A DNA stretch of 64,000 nucleotides from Macrothele yani (taxonomy: Eukaryota; Arthropoda; Arachnida; Araneae; Macrothelidae): positions 143,675,240-143,739,239 of the forward strand of contig CM077013.1 of assembly GCA_039090855.1 (NCBI GenBank). The letters are read 5' to 3'. Position 1 is the stretch's first letter, and each line of letters opens with the position of its first letter. Both the position numbers and the translations under genes were made by a program. Positions 11,391-22,484 of this stretch are shown piece by piece. The notes beneath the pieces were generated by a model. It did not search any database. It saw only the letters and a program-made list of their open reading frames with translations, and was not told where the DNA came from.

Positions 11391-11819
11391 AAATTCGAAT
11401 CACGTACATCGTAAAACAAATTGCGCTACAATGAATTTTTTTGTCATTAATATGAGTGATTTAGGTATTTTATTTTCAGTTGGAGCTTATTATTTTTCTG
11501 TATAATTTTGTAGTAATTCTTTTTCTGCAGGTAGACTTTTCACAAATTAGGCATTTTTCATCCTGATTTTTCGAAGCAATGAAATACTTTGCAACTTGAC
11601 TTATTTAATCTGACAATGATTTTCGGTTATCTTTAAGAAAAGGGAAAAGGTATTTTTTATACGTAGTATTATTTCATAAAAAAATCCTTCTAAACATAAA
11701 ATATACTCTTGATAGCTGTAATAGCTTTTGTCTTAAGTTGTCCAAAGACAGATACATAGCCATCTTATCACCATCTGTACAATAAGTGCCCGGTTTCTAA
11801 CACTAACGCAATTTATATA
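11391..11819. other. No recognisable feature
   Basis: AT-rich sequence with no coding or repeat structure that I can support. Confidence 0.45.
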
Positions 11820-12494
11820 CAGGGTGTGCGAAAAGTTTTTCCCTGATTACAAACGTCATTCGTATCCGCTGTATGTACGTTACAGATGTGAAACTGGTGC
11901 CAAAATGTTGGAAAACTAACCAAAATTTTTTTGCTGCAGGTTTCCGCAACTGTGGCTGTAGTGTAGCAGTGTCAGTGTCCAGGAAACCGGAAATGTTCAC
12001 AAATCATGAGCAGAACTTTTTATCATGAACAGAACTTTTTGGCAACTGTAATTCATGTGAGGCCCTACGCACTGATATCTTGGGACTTTGCACAAAAGAC
12101 TGTCTCACTGCTTCCACCCTTTCAGCTGAGGTTGATGGTCGGCCAGTTCTCGGTAAGTCAGCAACAGATCCTGTGGTCTTCAACTTCTTGTACCACGACT
12201 TAATGCTCTTGACATCGGGCGGCTTCTTTCCATACGTTGTTTGAAAGTTCCTCTGCACTGTTATTGGCGACCGGGTGTTGTGATACCAGAGGACACACTG
12301 AGTTTTTCCTGATTTATGAACATTTCCGGTTTCCTGGACACTGACACTGCTACACAACAGCCAAGTTGCGAAAACCTGCAACAAAAAAACTAGATTAGTT
12401 TTCCAACATTTTGGCACCAGTTTCACATCTGTAACGTACATACAGCGGATATGAAGGACGTTTGTAATCAGGGAAAGACTTTTCGGACACCCTG
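11820..12494 (-). mobile_element. IS630/mariner-like deletion derivative with long inverted repeats
   Basis: The element is 675 bp and is flanked by TA at 11818-11819 and 12495-12496. It starts CAGGGTGTGCGAAAAGTTTT, and the complementary right end starts CAGGGTGTCCGAAAAGTCTT. The inverted arms run about 187 bp each (11820 to about 12008 and about 12308 to 12494). The short centre, on the minus strand, encodes only the N-terminal DNA-binding part of a transposase. The catalytic domain is missing, so this is a MITE-like internal-deletion product. Confidence 0.85.
12004..12441 (-). pseudogene. Transposase N-terminal helix-turn-helix remnant (DUF4817-like)
   Basis: This 145-codon frame starts inside the inverted arm. 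Its middle part (about residues 48-138) matches the helix-turn-helix module found at the start of certain mariner-like transposases, with WYHNTRSPITVQRNFQTTYG, KSIKSWYKKL, DLPRTGRPSTS and a second HTH ending LPKSSVH. It then runs into the opposite arm. The DDE catalytic part is absent. A protein of this kind could bind the ends without cutting, but expression is not shown by the sequence. Confidence 0.75.
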
Positions 12495-12496
12495 TA

Positions 12497-12693
12497 TATT
12501 AAATAGCTGGTGCACAAAATAGGGGAGAGCAGAAGAAATATCTTGTGCCACAAGAAACAAAATTCATGCGATATGCTATCCACAATATCCGATCTTGCTA
12601 TGGAACTTAAAGATTCGACAGACGATTGAAATTTAAAAGTTAATCATACCTCAAGTATTCTCACCAATCGCTACTATTACCGGTAATTTCTCG
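12497..12693. other. Short spacer
   Basis: AT-rich spacer between the long-TIR element and the RTE copy. Nothing recognisable. Confidence 0.4.
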
Positions 12694-14459
12694 TCATCAT
12701 CATCATCATTGTCAACCATTATCAATCCACTGCTGGACGAAGGTCTCCCCAAGTTTCCTCGACAACGGTCTGTCTTGTGCTAGTCTTCTCCATGTCACTC
12801 CCGCATACTTTCGAATTTCATCCACCCATCTCCCATGTGGTCCTCTTCTGGGTGTTTTCCTGTCCCTTAGAATTTATTCTAAAATTTCAGCTGTCCATCG
12901 ATGTTCTGTCCTTCTTTAAGTATGTCCAGCCCATTGCCATTTCAGGGATTGAACTCTGATCATGATGTCTTCCACTCTTGTCATTTTTCGGATCCACGAG
13001 TTCCTCTTCTTATCTCTCCTCGTTACACCAAGCATGCACCTCTCCATGCTGTTTTGAGTTGTCTTCAGCCTTTGTATGTCTCTTTTAGTTAAGCTCCACG
13101 TCTCTGCACCATACGTAAGCACTGGAAGGATGCATTGATCAAACACTTTTCTTTTAAGACATAATGGCATATTGCTCTTGAAAATTATGCTGTTTCTTCC
13201 AAAAGCTCTCCAGGCAAGTTTTGTACGCCGATTAATTTCTTCATTAATGTGACCCTCACTTGATATCTGCTGTCCAAGATAAACGTACGTGTCTGTTATC
13301 TCCAGCTTTTCTCCATCAATCGATAAATCTTCATTTCTTGAAAAACATTGAACATCACTTTTGTCTTCTGAAAGTTCATTTTTAATCCCACTTCTTTACT
13401 CTTGTCAGCAAGTTCCTGGATCATAATCTGTAGCTCTGATGGGGTAGTTGCAAAATTGACTACGTCATCAGCAAAACGAAGGTGAGTTAGATAATCTCCA
13501 TTAATCTTTATCCCCTTGTTTTCCCAGCTCAGCGACAGAAAGACACCCTCCAATGTAGCATTAAAGAGCTTCGGAGATATGGTGTCACCTTGTCTCACTC
13601 CCTTTCCTACTTTTATGTGTGCTGTATTCTCAAACTGCCGAATCTTTGCACTTGCATTTTCATAGATGTTATTAATAATATTAATGTATGCATCTTCAAT
13701 ACCACAGGATTTCAGAGCCATTGTAACTGCTGATGGTTTCACCGAATCAAAGGCTTTTTCATAATCGATAAAAGTCATGCACAATGGAAGTTCATATTCC
13801 CTCGCTCTTTCAATTAGTTCTCTCAGCACGTGGATATGATCTATTGTGCTGTAGCCACTCCTGAATCCAGCTTGTTCTCTCGGTTGAGCCATGTCCAGTG
13901 TTACCTTCAAGCGGTGTGAAAGAACTTTAGCGAAGATTTTATAAACCACTGATAGGAGGCTGATAGTTCTATAGTTCCTGAGATCCTCAATGTCACCTTT
14001 TTTATGTAGCAGGATCATTGTAGCGTTGTTCCAATTCTCAGGAATCTTCTCTTCATTAAGGCATCGAGTGAAAATTTGGGCGAGTACTGTTTCGATTTCT
14101 CCACTTGCTTCTAGTATGGTGTCTACAGTAATTCCATCTTCTCCTGGAGCTTTTCCCCGCTTCATGTTCTTGATTGCATTTGCAACTTCTGCTGGGAGGA
14201 CTGGAAGAACTTTGGTACTGGTACCTTTCATGATGTCTGGAGTACATGTATCATCCCTTTCATATAATTTGGAGTAGAAATCTTTCACTCTTGTCAAAAT
14301 TTCGCCTCTATTTCTTGTTACAGAACCATCTTCTTTTCTCAGTGCCATAATCTGTTTTCCTCCCTTACTGAGATGTCCCTTTGCTATCTTTAGGCATTGA
14401 TTGTTTTCAATTGCTTTCCTCACTAGTTCACAGTTGAATTTCCTTACGTCTTCAGTGAT
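12694..14459 (-). mobile_element. RTE LINE copy B, 5'-truncated
   Basis: This is a minus-strand copy of the family at 1690-4822. The triplet-repeat 3' tail is at about 12694-12714. Similarity ends at 14459, corresponding to copy A position near 3052, where the sequence changes abruptly to unrelated ATTATTAG. No clear target duplication is visible. Confidence 0.88.
13296..14459 (-). pseudogene. RTE reverse transcriptase, truncated and frameshifted
   Basis: An open frame of about 385 codons from the LINE covers the RT fingers and palm, with KAPGEDGI, IDYEKAFDSV, GVRQGDTISP and FADD (RFADDVVNF). Near 13340 a small indel shifts the frame, so the C-terminal region continues in other frames (for example 13170 down to 12916, ending WQWAGHT). 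The predicted Met at 14519 lies outside the LINE and is not its natural start. The endonuclease is missing. Confidence 0.85.
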
Positions 14460-14461
14460 TA

Positions 14462-14789
14462 TTATTAGAAAAGAATTGCGGAAAAGTTTATGAAAATTCA
14501 GAATTTTCCGTTGACACATCTCTAAAACGGTTTCTTTTGATCATTTCACAGAAAAGGTTGTATCAGAAATATGCTTCGTTAATGCACGCGAAAAAAATGA
14601 TGGAAAGCGGCTCGTGAATTTCAGAAAAAGTTTACATTGTACACTACACAGTAACGAAAGCTTCTTCGTTTGTCGTACGTATCGATACCCATCAGCAATT
14701 TGATTTTTCAGATACTTCGTAGCGTTAAGAAACGTGCATTTTCTACAGCAAAAGAGCAATTTTCTACGTTTTAACTGAAATATAAAACA
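14462..14789. other. No recognisable feature
   Basis: AT-rich sequence between the RTE copy and the dispersed repeat. Nothing recognisable. Confidence 0.4.
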
Positions 14790-15256
14790 AGTTTGTAAAA
14801 TCATGCAATGCATTGATTATGATACGCTTTCCAACTTACCAGAAATTATTACTCAACTTATTACTCAAGTTATGAGGATAATGGCTGTGGAATAAATCTC
14901 GCTCCTGTGTCCTGACCTTTGATCCAATTTCGATGATATTAAACAGAATTTGTTTAATATACCTCCGAAAAAAACATGATGAAGTTTCGTCGCAATCGAA
15001 GCATTTTTACGTAAGTTATGATGCATAAGGGGGATGGAATAGATCCCGCTTTTATGTCCTGATCTTTGACCCCATTTCGCCCATTTTTTAATAGGGTTCC
15101 TTCCCAGGTTGTCCCCTACCACATACTAAAATTTCATTGAAATCGAGCCATTTTAACGCGAGTTATCGTTCGGACGGACGGACAAACAGACAGACGTACG
15201 GGCAAAGCTGGAGCATATGCGCTTCTTCAACCTACGGTTGGAAAGCGTAAAAAACG
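14790..15256 (-). repeat. Dispersed repeat, copy 1 (inverted relative to 22485-22945)
   Basis: The two segments match by eye over about 450 bp in opposite orientation. Shared blocks include AACTTGAGTAATAA, GGGGTCAAAGATCA/GGGGTCAAAGGTCA, TAACTTACGTAAAAATG and CTTCAACCTACG / CGTAGGTTGAAGAAGCG. This copy also contains a CGGACGGACGGACAAACAG run at about 15173-15192. I see no coding capacity and do not know the family. Confidence 0.75.
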
Positions 15257-16483
15257 GGAATATCTTTTTAGTAAGAACGATGTTATTGCAAAAATATGTG
15301 TTGAAGCAGAGTGATAAATGCAACAAAAATTAGTATCTGTTAGTGATTCATGAATTCACACATTCAGAAATTTGAAAGCCACATCGTGGTCATATGACTT
15401 CATAATGTGGAATAAAATTTTAGAGTCCACTTATATTACTTGATTGTTGGCCCATGGTTTGTATTTGAAGTTAGAAATGGATATCGTGCTTTTTCTTATA
15501 TAATCAGTGATCGCCCCACCCCCAAACGGACGAGTCTTCTCGTCCGTTTGGGGGTGAAAAATGGTTTTGCTGAAAGCGCTATTAAAAATTCCAGATTTCA
15601 AAGCACACTTATCCTCGTTCTAGCAACCGTAGGTAATATAGAAATATCTCTCTATCTTACATTTAGTGTTTCCGGGTTGAAAAACACTTTATTTTTATTG
15701 CGATCAGAGTGTATGATTTTTGGAATATAAGGATCGTTTTTTACACGTTTTATCTGCTGCATTTTGAGGAAATTCCATGATTCTTAATGATCATATCAGC
15801 CCAGCGAAAATTTTCGCCGGATAGGTTTCTGGAAACCCTACATGGTGTCGAATAACATGAGAGCTCATAGGGAGTAAAATCATCTCGAGAGTGGTCATTT
15901 CTGATTTGATGGGTAACCCCCAAGAGACTTGCTGTCAGGCTTATCTCCAATAAAATATTTTTCTGCTTCCTTACTTTTGGGATTTTTATGAACCTTTGGA
16001 CGTAGTGATCGGTATTCTTCGTGCCATGTGGTACCGTCATTACAGCGTAATATCTCCGTCAAAATATGGATTTTCTTATTTTTGTATGTGTTTGCGAAAA
16101 ATGACGTTGAAGAACAACATTCGCCACCAGTACCCCAAGGAAAAATATGAGACGGACCATTAGACTCTCTTTTTTGAGTGGTGCGGGAGATTGTATAGAG
16201 GCGTTCGAAGCCAAAAAATGAACATTCCACCAATTCGCGTTTGCCGATTTGCGCCCTTACGGTGATGCGGATATTACGACCTTCTCCAACCGCTCCAGAA
16301 TTATTAGTCTCACAGCTACTGTTGCTCAAATTTCTCATACGAGGAGCGTTCAAGAAATTACAGGCATTTTCAAAAGACTGAGACCACCTGCCAATCTGTT
16401 GAAAATTAAGATTTTCAAAGAAACAACTAATTACTACGTTGAGATACACAGGGCTTCAGCTTTAAATAATTTGTTTATTAATG
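15257..16483. other. Mostly featureless, with an unassigned 184-codon frame
   Basis: The minus-strand frame at 15895-16449 is open for 184 codons and starts with Met. It matches no family I recognise and shows no domain motif. It may be chance. The only clear structure is the perfect hairpin at 15517-15556, listed separately. Confidence 0.35.
15517..15556. repeat. Perfect 18-bp inverted repeat with 4-nt loop
   Basis: CACCCCCAAACGGACGAG is followed by TCTT and then by its exact reverse complement. It is GC-rich in an AT-rich setting. No T-run follows that would suggest a terminator-type signal, and no flanking element explains it. Confidence 0.9.
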
Positions 16484-17892
16484 CACTGCTGGCCACCCAA
16501 AATGCAACACCAAGAAAGAAGCATCGGAGTAGCCTGAAATTCGCAGCATGCGTCGCCTGCGATATGACATGCAAGCGATTAGCATTGCAGGACATATGCA
16601 AATCATGTGCGCCCGGCACGCCACCGAGAAGCACTGTAAGAAGGGTGCATAGAAGGCGGGGTGTAAGTAGTGGAAGTGTATTGTGCTGCCGGACCTGTGC
16701 GTCGGAAGCTTTCTGATGCCTCATCGCAGAATACGGCAGTCATTCCAGCACGTTTCGGAGTTCGACAGAGGACGAATAGTGACTTATCGCGACAGCGGTT
16801 TATCGTACCGTAACATCGGCTCCCGTGTGGGACGACATCCAGCCACAGTGAGGCGAGTATGGATTCGGTGGGTGCAGGAGGGACAGGCGAACCGACGTGA
16901 GCGACTTCCGCAGCCGCGGCACACCATCGAAAGAGAGGGCCGGCATGTCATGCGGCGGGCATTGACGGCTCGCACCGCCACATCACGAACGTTAGCGCAG
17001 GAACTAGGGTGTGTTGCGCAACAACCTGTGTCAGCACGTACCGTTCAACGTCATCTGCAGGAGCAGGGACTTGTCACACGGCGCCCATTGCTCCGATTAC
17101 AATTGACGTTACACCACCGGCGACTGCGGCGGCAGTGGGCCGTTGAACGCCGCCCCTGGACTATGGAATGGCACTACATTGTCTTCTCCGACGAATCCCG
17201 TTTCTTCCTGCAACACCACGATGGTCAGATGCGCGTGTGGCGGCACCGCGGCGAGAGACTGTATGACGCCTGCAATATGCATCGCCATACCGGTACGTCG
17301 CCTGGTGTTATGGTTTGGGGCGCAATTGGATATGACACCCGCACCTCTCTGGTACGCATCGCCGGTACACTCAACAGCCACCGCTACATCTCCGACGTTT
17401 TGGAGCCTGTAGTCATCCCTTACCTGCAGGACCTGCCAGCGGCCCCGTTTCAACAGGAAAATGCGCGCCCGCACGTGGCACGCATCGTGCGACAATTCTT
17501 CACGACCCACCAGGTGTCACTGCTGGCGTGGCCCGCCTGTTCTCCCGATATGTCGCCCATCGAACACGTCTGGTCGCTGATCGGCAACCGAGTGTCCCGG
17601 CAAGCACCACCCGCGGCTATCCCTGATGAACTGTGGCAACGTGTGAAAGCAGCCTGGAGCAACATACCCAAAACCCACATCCAAAGCCTCTTTCGTTCGC
17701 TGCCGCGGCGTGTAGCGGCCGTTATTGCCAGCCATGGGTGCCACACGAACTATTGATGTCTGCGTGTTCCGCAAGTCGCACGGGCCTGTAAGCTCAATCG
17801 TTTCATCTTTGTATCTGTTGTTATGTGTCCACTAAATCTGGCTTTGCTATCTCGTGTCCTTCTTGGTGTTGCATTTTGGGTGGCCAGCAGTG
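16484..17892 (+). mobile_element. Tc1-like element with uninterrupted transposase
   Basis: The 1409-bp element has inverted ends of about 33 bp starting CACTGCTGGCCACCCAAAA, with near-identical right complement. TA follows the right end at 17893-17894. The left flanking dinucleotide is TG, so the TA duplication is altered on that side. The single plus-strand ORF spans most of the element. Confidence 0.9.
16716..17756 (+). CDS. Tc1-like transposase, intact ORF, second catalytic Asp replaced
   Basis: The 346-codon ORF encodes a cut-and-paste transposase of normal family length. I chose the Met at 16716 because the helix-turn-helix region begins about 20 residues later; an upstream in-frame Met at 16683 adds 11 residues. 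Two N-terminal HTH modules are visible (SYRNIGSRVGRHPATVRRVW and PVSARTVQRHLQEQGL). The catalytic domain has FSDESRFFL (first Asp), QQENARPHVAR and SPDMSPIEHVW (Glu). The spacing from the second motif to the Glu is 34 residues, as in DD34E. The second motif reads Glu where the family has Asp, which probably cripples it. The GC content is clearly higher than in the flanks. Confidence 0.9.
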   Translation: MPHRRIRQSFQHVSEFDRGRIVTYRDSGLSYRNIGSRVGRHPATVRRVWIRWVQEGQANRRERLPQPRHTIEREGRHVMRRALTARTATSRTLAQELGCVAQQPVSARTVQRHLQEQGLVTRRPLLRLQLTLHHRRLRRQWAVERRPWTMEWHYIVFSDESRFFLQHHDGQMRVWRHRGERLYDACNMHRHTGTSPGVMVWGAIGYDTRTSLVRIAGTLNSHRYISDVLEPVVIPYLQDLPAAPFQQENARPHVARIVRQFFTTHQVSLLAWPACSPDMSPIEHVWSLIGNRVSRQAPPAAIPDELWQRVKAAWSNIPKTHIQSLFRSLPRRVAAVIASHGCHTNY

Positions 17893-18036
17893 TATGAGTT
17901 ATTATCAGAAAAGAAGAATGTCAGACATCCTCTGGGCCATTATTTTCCAGTTCTGGCAGACCAGGCTTTTTGTGTCCTCCTATACTCTATCTATCCACCT
18001 GGTTTTCGGTCGTCCTTGTCTTCTGCGTTCTTCAGG

Positions 18037-18233
18037 ATTTTTTTGAGATTTAACGACCATCGTGAGCAACTCAATGGGCTATAAGCAGTCGCCCATCCCC
18101 TATTTGGGGTCACTGGTTCCAGGGAAGCCAGTGCTGCAAGATAAATACAACATCCATGTCTCACCGAGATTCGAACCCGGACCCCTTTCGGATGACGGAT
18201 CAGAGGCCATCGCTTAGACCACTGCGCTTCAGG
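18037..18233 (-). mobile_element. tRNA-derived SINE, main family
   Basis: Minus-strand copy of the window's main SINE. The T-run at its left edge is the poly-A tail. The body contains GAGCAACTCAATGGGCTATA, AGCAGTCGCCCATCCC and the box B complement GATTCGAACCCGGACC. The head complement ends ACCACTGCGC. The first few head bases are lost or diverged. Confidence 0.85.
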
Positions 18234-18281
18234 AATATCGAACAATAATTTCATAGGAGCTTCATTTTCCCTCCAGTCACA

Positions 18282-18760
18282 CTACATGCCAGCCCACCTC
18301 AATCTTGATGACCTAATCATGTAAGGAACGGTAGGGTCTTTATAAATGAAGTATAATTCTTTATTGTACCGTTTCCGCCAGAGTCCACCATCACACATTG
18401 CGCCAATTATTTTTCTGAGAGTTTGTTTTTCAAATGTATCCAACATTTGTTTAGCTTTCCTAGTAGGTGCCCAAGTTTCTGAGGCATATGCAAGCACAGG
18501 TCTTATTAAAGTTTCATAAATGGTTAACTTTGTTGCTCGAGATAAGAATCGAGATTTCAAGTTTTCCCAGGGCGTAAGATGTTCTATTTGTAGCCACGAG
18601 ACGGATTTTTATTTCCGTGGAGACATCTTTGATGCAAGTCACCGTAGAACCCAGGTAGTTAAAGCTGTCAACCCTGTCGAATATGCGTCCACCCAACATG
18701 ATGGTAGAAAAAGTCAGACATCTATTGTATCGTTCCTAAAGCAGTAAATTTGCTTCCTTT
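18282..18760 (-). pseudogene. Non-LTR reverse transcriptase C-terminal relic
   Basis: Two overlapping minus-strand frames together resemble the C-terminal region of LINE reverse transcriptase. The upstream piece (18699-18514) has FNYLGSTVT. The downstream piece (18560-18282) has LTIYETLIRPVLAYASETWA, LDTFEKQTLRKIIG and RLRWAGM. A frameshift lies between them near 18540. It differs from the RTE family elsewhere in the window. The catalytic core is not present. Confidence 0.7.
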
Positions 18761-19546
18761 TTCTTAAACATTATGTAATTTTCAATACGTAAATTTCATA
18801 AAATAAAACATTTTCCAAGTACATTTTGTTGTTTTCTGAATAAAAGACAACTGGGAGTGCAAGCCAGAATGTAACGGAATATGGTGAAACTTGCAACTCG
18901 AAACTTTGAAAGCTGAAACAATTGAAAAAGTTACCAAATATCTGAGTTTGCATGTTTTCAATTTTCCTGTTAATAACATGTGTAGCGTGTGTGTGTAGCT
19001 GATTTACTAAAACACTACAAAAATCGAAACGTCACCTACAATGAAATGCGAGTCACTCAAATAAAGTTCAAGAGGTTTTTACTTACAACTAATTCCTTAT
19101 TGATGTCAATAGGCACTTGATCGTGTTCACTTCAACACGGTGAGAACAACCAAACGTGGGTTAATATCCCCAATGACAATTAACTATGAAACACAACACT
19201 GGAATTTCAGTTCATATTCACAATAATACTTAACTACGAAACACAACACTTTCATTACAGTGGAATACGTAGCCTTCAACAGCACTCCAACGGCATTTAA
19301 GCAGTTTCATATACAAAAGGATTATTAACTTTCACATTCAAAATCCCCTTATCACAGCTACTGCGTAGCCATTATATATCGTGCCTTGTTCTTATCACAT
19401 ACATACGTCACTTACGTATAGACTTCATGGTATTGCCAACCTCCATTCATATGAGGACGAAGATATCACGTTAAGTTTGGAAAGTGCAAAAGAGAACAAA
19501 ACCAAATTTACATAGGAAAACGAACTGAAAATTAAAATAGAATATA
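18761..19546. other. Non-genic, with a short internal duplication
   Basis: AT-rich sequence. Two short segments at about 19170-19205 and 19215-19250 share TTAACTA(T/C)GAAACACAACACT. It might be part of a solo LTR, but I cannot identify ends. No gene is recognisable. Confidence 0.4.
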
Positions 19547-20560
19547 CACTATATTGACAAAATTCACCAGAAACCCCTTCAATGGCTAATGAACGAACCC
19601 GCTGCGTTGTTAAGATGCGCGGTACAGCTACAGCCTGCAGCTGACCGCGATCATATCGCCCTGTGTGGTTGAGCGAAACTGTAGCGGCGGGAGAGAACTG
19701 AGTTTGAGAAACGAAAGATTGTTGGGTGTTATATTAGTGGGTTGTATATAAGAGAAGCCGAGAGGCATTTAAACATACACAAGTCAACTTTTTCGGATGT
19801 ACTGAATAAGTGGAAGACACATGACGTGCCTGTAGTAGCAAAACGTACCGGCAGACCAAAGAAAATCAGATAGAGAATGTCGAAGCCTCAGGAGAGTCCT
19901 TACAGCTAATCGACGAAGTACTGCACAAGACCTCAGTGTACAGGAGAGTACAAATGCTGGAACCTCGGTATGTACACGTACCATTCACAGAGAACTTCAT
20001 TCCGTGGGATACCGTGGTCTTGAGACTGCTTATAAGCCTTTCATCTCCACTTGGAATGCTACTCGACGCTTAGCATGGTGTAAAGAACATTTATCGTGGA
20101 CTGTAGATCAATGGAAACTAGTCATAAGGACTGATAAATCCAGATACACGATCCATTAATCTGATGGCCGTGTGTGGGTATGGCGTCAGCCGTGGTACCG
20201 CTATTTACCACAGTGTACTATTCCTACGGTCAAGTTCGGAGCTGGCAGTGTATTCGTGTAGGGGTGTTTTTCGTGGTGTGGTCCCGGCTCATTGGTTATC
20301 GTGGACAAACCTGTTAACCAGCATGTCTACTTCGATATTCTGGACAGTTATGCACTACCAACTCCGTGGAAATACTATGGAACCGAGCCTTGTTGGTACC
20401 AGCCGGATAACGCACCGATCCATAAAACAAGAACTGTTACGGCCTGGTTTGACGATAATTTCGTGTCGTGTGTTGACTGGCCAGCACAGAGCCCTGATCT
20501 TAATCCCATAGAGCACCTACAGAATGAATTGCACGTCACATATGGATCTACTGTGAATAT
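19547..20560 (+). pseudogene. Tc1-like element, 3'-truncated, transposase relic
   Basis: The left end begins CACTATATTGACAAAATTC after TA at 19545-19546, as Tc1 ends do. No matching right end is found, because the copy stops near 20560, shortly before an RTE copy. The degraded transposase reads across several frames: GRPKK near 19855, ANRRSTAQDLSVQ near 19905, RTDKSRYTIH near 20130 (first Asp kept), [12 protein letters not shown], then YQPDNAPIHKTRT near 20400 (second Asp) and SPDLNPIEHL near 20500 (Glu). Stop codons lie at about 19870, 20158 and 20258. It is inactive, though the three acidic residues survive. Confidence 0.82.
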
Positions 20561-20636
20561 GTTTTTGATATCATAATTTCATTTCAGTATCATATCTTCG
20601 TCTCAAATACTCTTGTTTTATTGCCTCTAACAGGTA

Positions 20637-21276
20637 CTTATCGATTGATGGAGAAAAACTGGAGATAACAGATACGTATGTTTATCTTGGACAACAGATA
20701 TCAAGTGAGGGTCACATTGATGAAGAAATTAATCGGCGTACAAAACTTGCCTGGAGAGCTTTTGGAAGAAACAGCATAATTTTCAAGAGCAATATGCCAT
20801 TATGTCTTAAAAGAAAAGTGTTTGATCAATGCATCCTTCCAGTGCTTACGTATGGCGCAGAGACGTGGACCTTAACTAAAAGAGACATACAAAGGCTGCA
20901 GACAACTCAAAGAAGCATGGAGAGGTGCATGCTTGGTATAACCAGGAGAGATAAGAAGAGGAACTCGTGGATCCGAAAAATGACGAGAGTGGAAGACATC
21001 ATGATCAGAGTTAAATCCCTGAAATGGCAATGGGCTGGACATACTGCCAGAAGGACAGACCATAGATGGACAGCCGAAATTTTAGATTGGATTCCAAGGG
21101 ACAGGAAAAGACCCAGAAAAAGACCACATGGGAGATGGGTGGATGAAATTCGTAAATATGCGGGAGTGACATGGAGGAGACTGGCACAAGACAGACCGTT
21201 GTGGAGGAAACTTGGGGAGACCTTCGTCCAGCAGTGGATTGATAATGGTTGACAATGATGATGATGATGATGATGA
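20637..21276 (+). mobile_element. RTE LINE copy C, strongly 5'-truncated
   Basis: This copy begins at a point equivalent to copy A about 4176 and runs to the triplet-repeat tail at 21253-21276. The remaining frame is open from about 20640 to 21252 and encodes only the C-terminal region after the RT palm (YVYLGQQISS, ETWTLTKRD, GRWVDEIRKYAG). It sits about 75 bp after the end of the Tc1 relic. The RT catalytic motif is missing. Confidence 0.9.
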
Positions 21277-22484
21277 TACGCGTATTAAACAGATGCTGCT
21301 TTCATATAAGTATTATCGCGCCGTCATTTTAAATACGAGAAGTAAAAATGATCTAGAAGAATTACAAGCATGTAAAAGAACGTCTAACGCTGTCGTTAAA
21401 AGTTCTTTTGCAGGCTTGTAATTCTTCTATATAGTTTTATTAAATTACTTCCGTACGAACCAATAAAATTTAGATCAACACTTGTCTTCCTTTTTGTAAA
21501 GATGAAAGAAAATGGATTGCAATTTCGTACTTAGATTCTCATATTTCTATGTCTCTATTTATCTCATAGCTTTTCTTATTTTCCTCGGGGGCACTTTCTG
21601 ACTTGTACATTAAGTAATTAGAGAAATTTGTTTCTGCAGTGTCTCATCTTACTTAATTGATTCTCAATGCTTGGATACATTTTTTTTTCGTTTTAGCGGA
21701 ATAACTCAGATACCTACATAACGTTACAAATTAAATTAAAAAACACTTTAACTGAATATGAGAAATACCATTTGCAATTCTAATTAACGAAATGTTATAG
21801 CTACAAATCCCGCAAAGAATGATTAAATCAAATTGATGCATCAATTGAAGAGAAACAAGTTAATTAAGCACGGCTGCACACAAATGGATTTCATTTAAAA
21901 TCAAAAACCAGATCATTCTTACATAACATTCAATTAAAACAAAACCTGCATGTTTAAAAAAATATCATCTCAAAACCGCGAAGTCCTACTATAATGGTTT
22001 CCATCTGCTGTGTGCAATTAAGCAGAGCGTCAGTGGATGTCTGTGTTTTGGGAAATGAACATGCATAATTTAGAGCAGATCTTAAATTCGAGTATGGAAG
22101 CGTTTTAGTTTTCAGATATAAAGCACATTAAGGGCCATAAAATCTTTACTACACATCGCTTTTAAAAAGAACTTCCATTTAGAAATCTCTTTCAAAAATG
22201 CTAGAAATGTGCTTCACATTGGCTCACTCGCGACTTTATCGTGCAGGAGGTAACGCAATTTACTGCAATTAAATTGCAAGAAATTTTAACGTAATTTGTT
22301 GGTGAAAAATTATTTCACTGTAAAGTACCGCAGGCATACACATCAAGTTGTAGAAAACTCCCCTCTTACTTCATAAATCACAGACGAGCACCATAAGCTT
22401 CTCTGGGGTTGATATCCAACTGCATTTCCGTGAGAGACAAATATTTCTATTTCGTGGCAAATATTTAACAACTTTTAACCCATT
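21277..22484. other. No recognisable feature
   Basis: AT-rich sequence, no gene or repeat structure that I can support. Confidence 0.5.

Noticed and set aside
15895..16449. A 184-codon minus-strand frame as a possible host gene
   Set aside because: No family resemblance, no conserved motif, and it runs into a second unrelated frame. I kept it only as a note.
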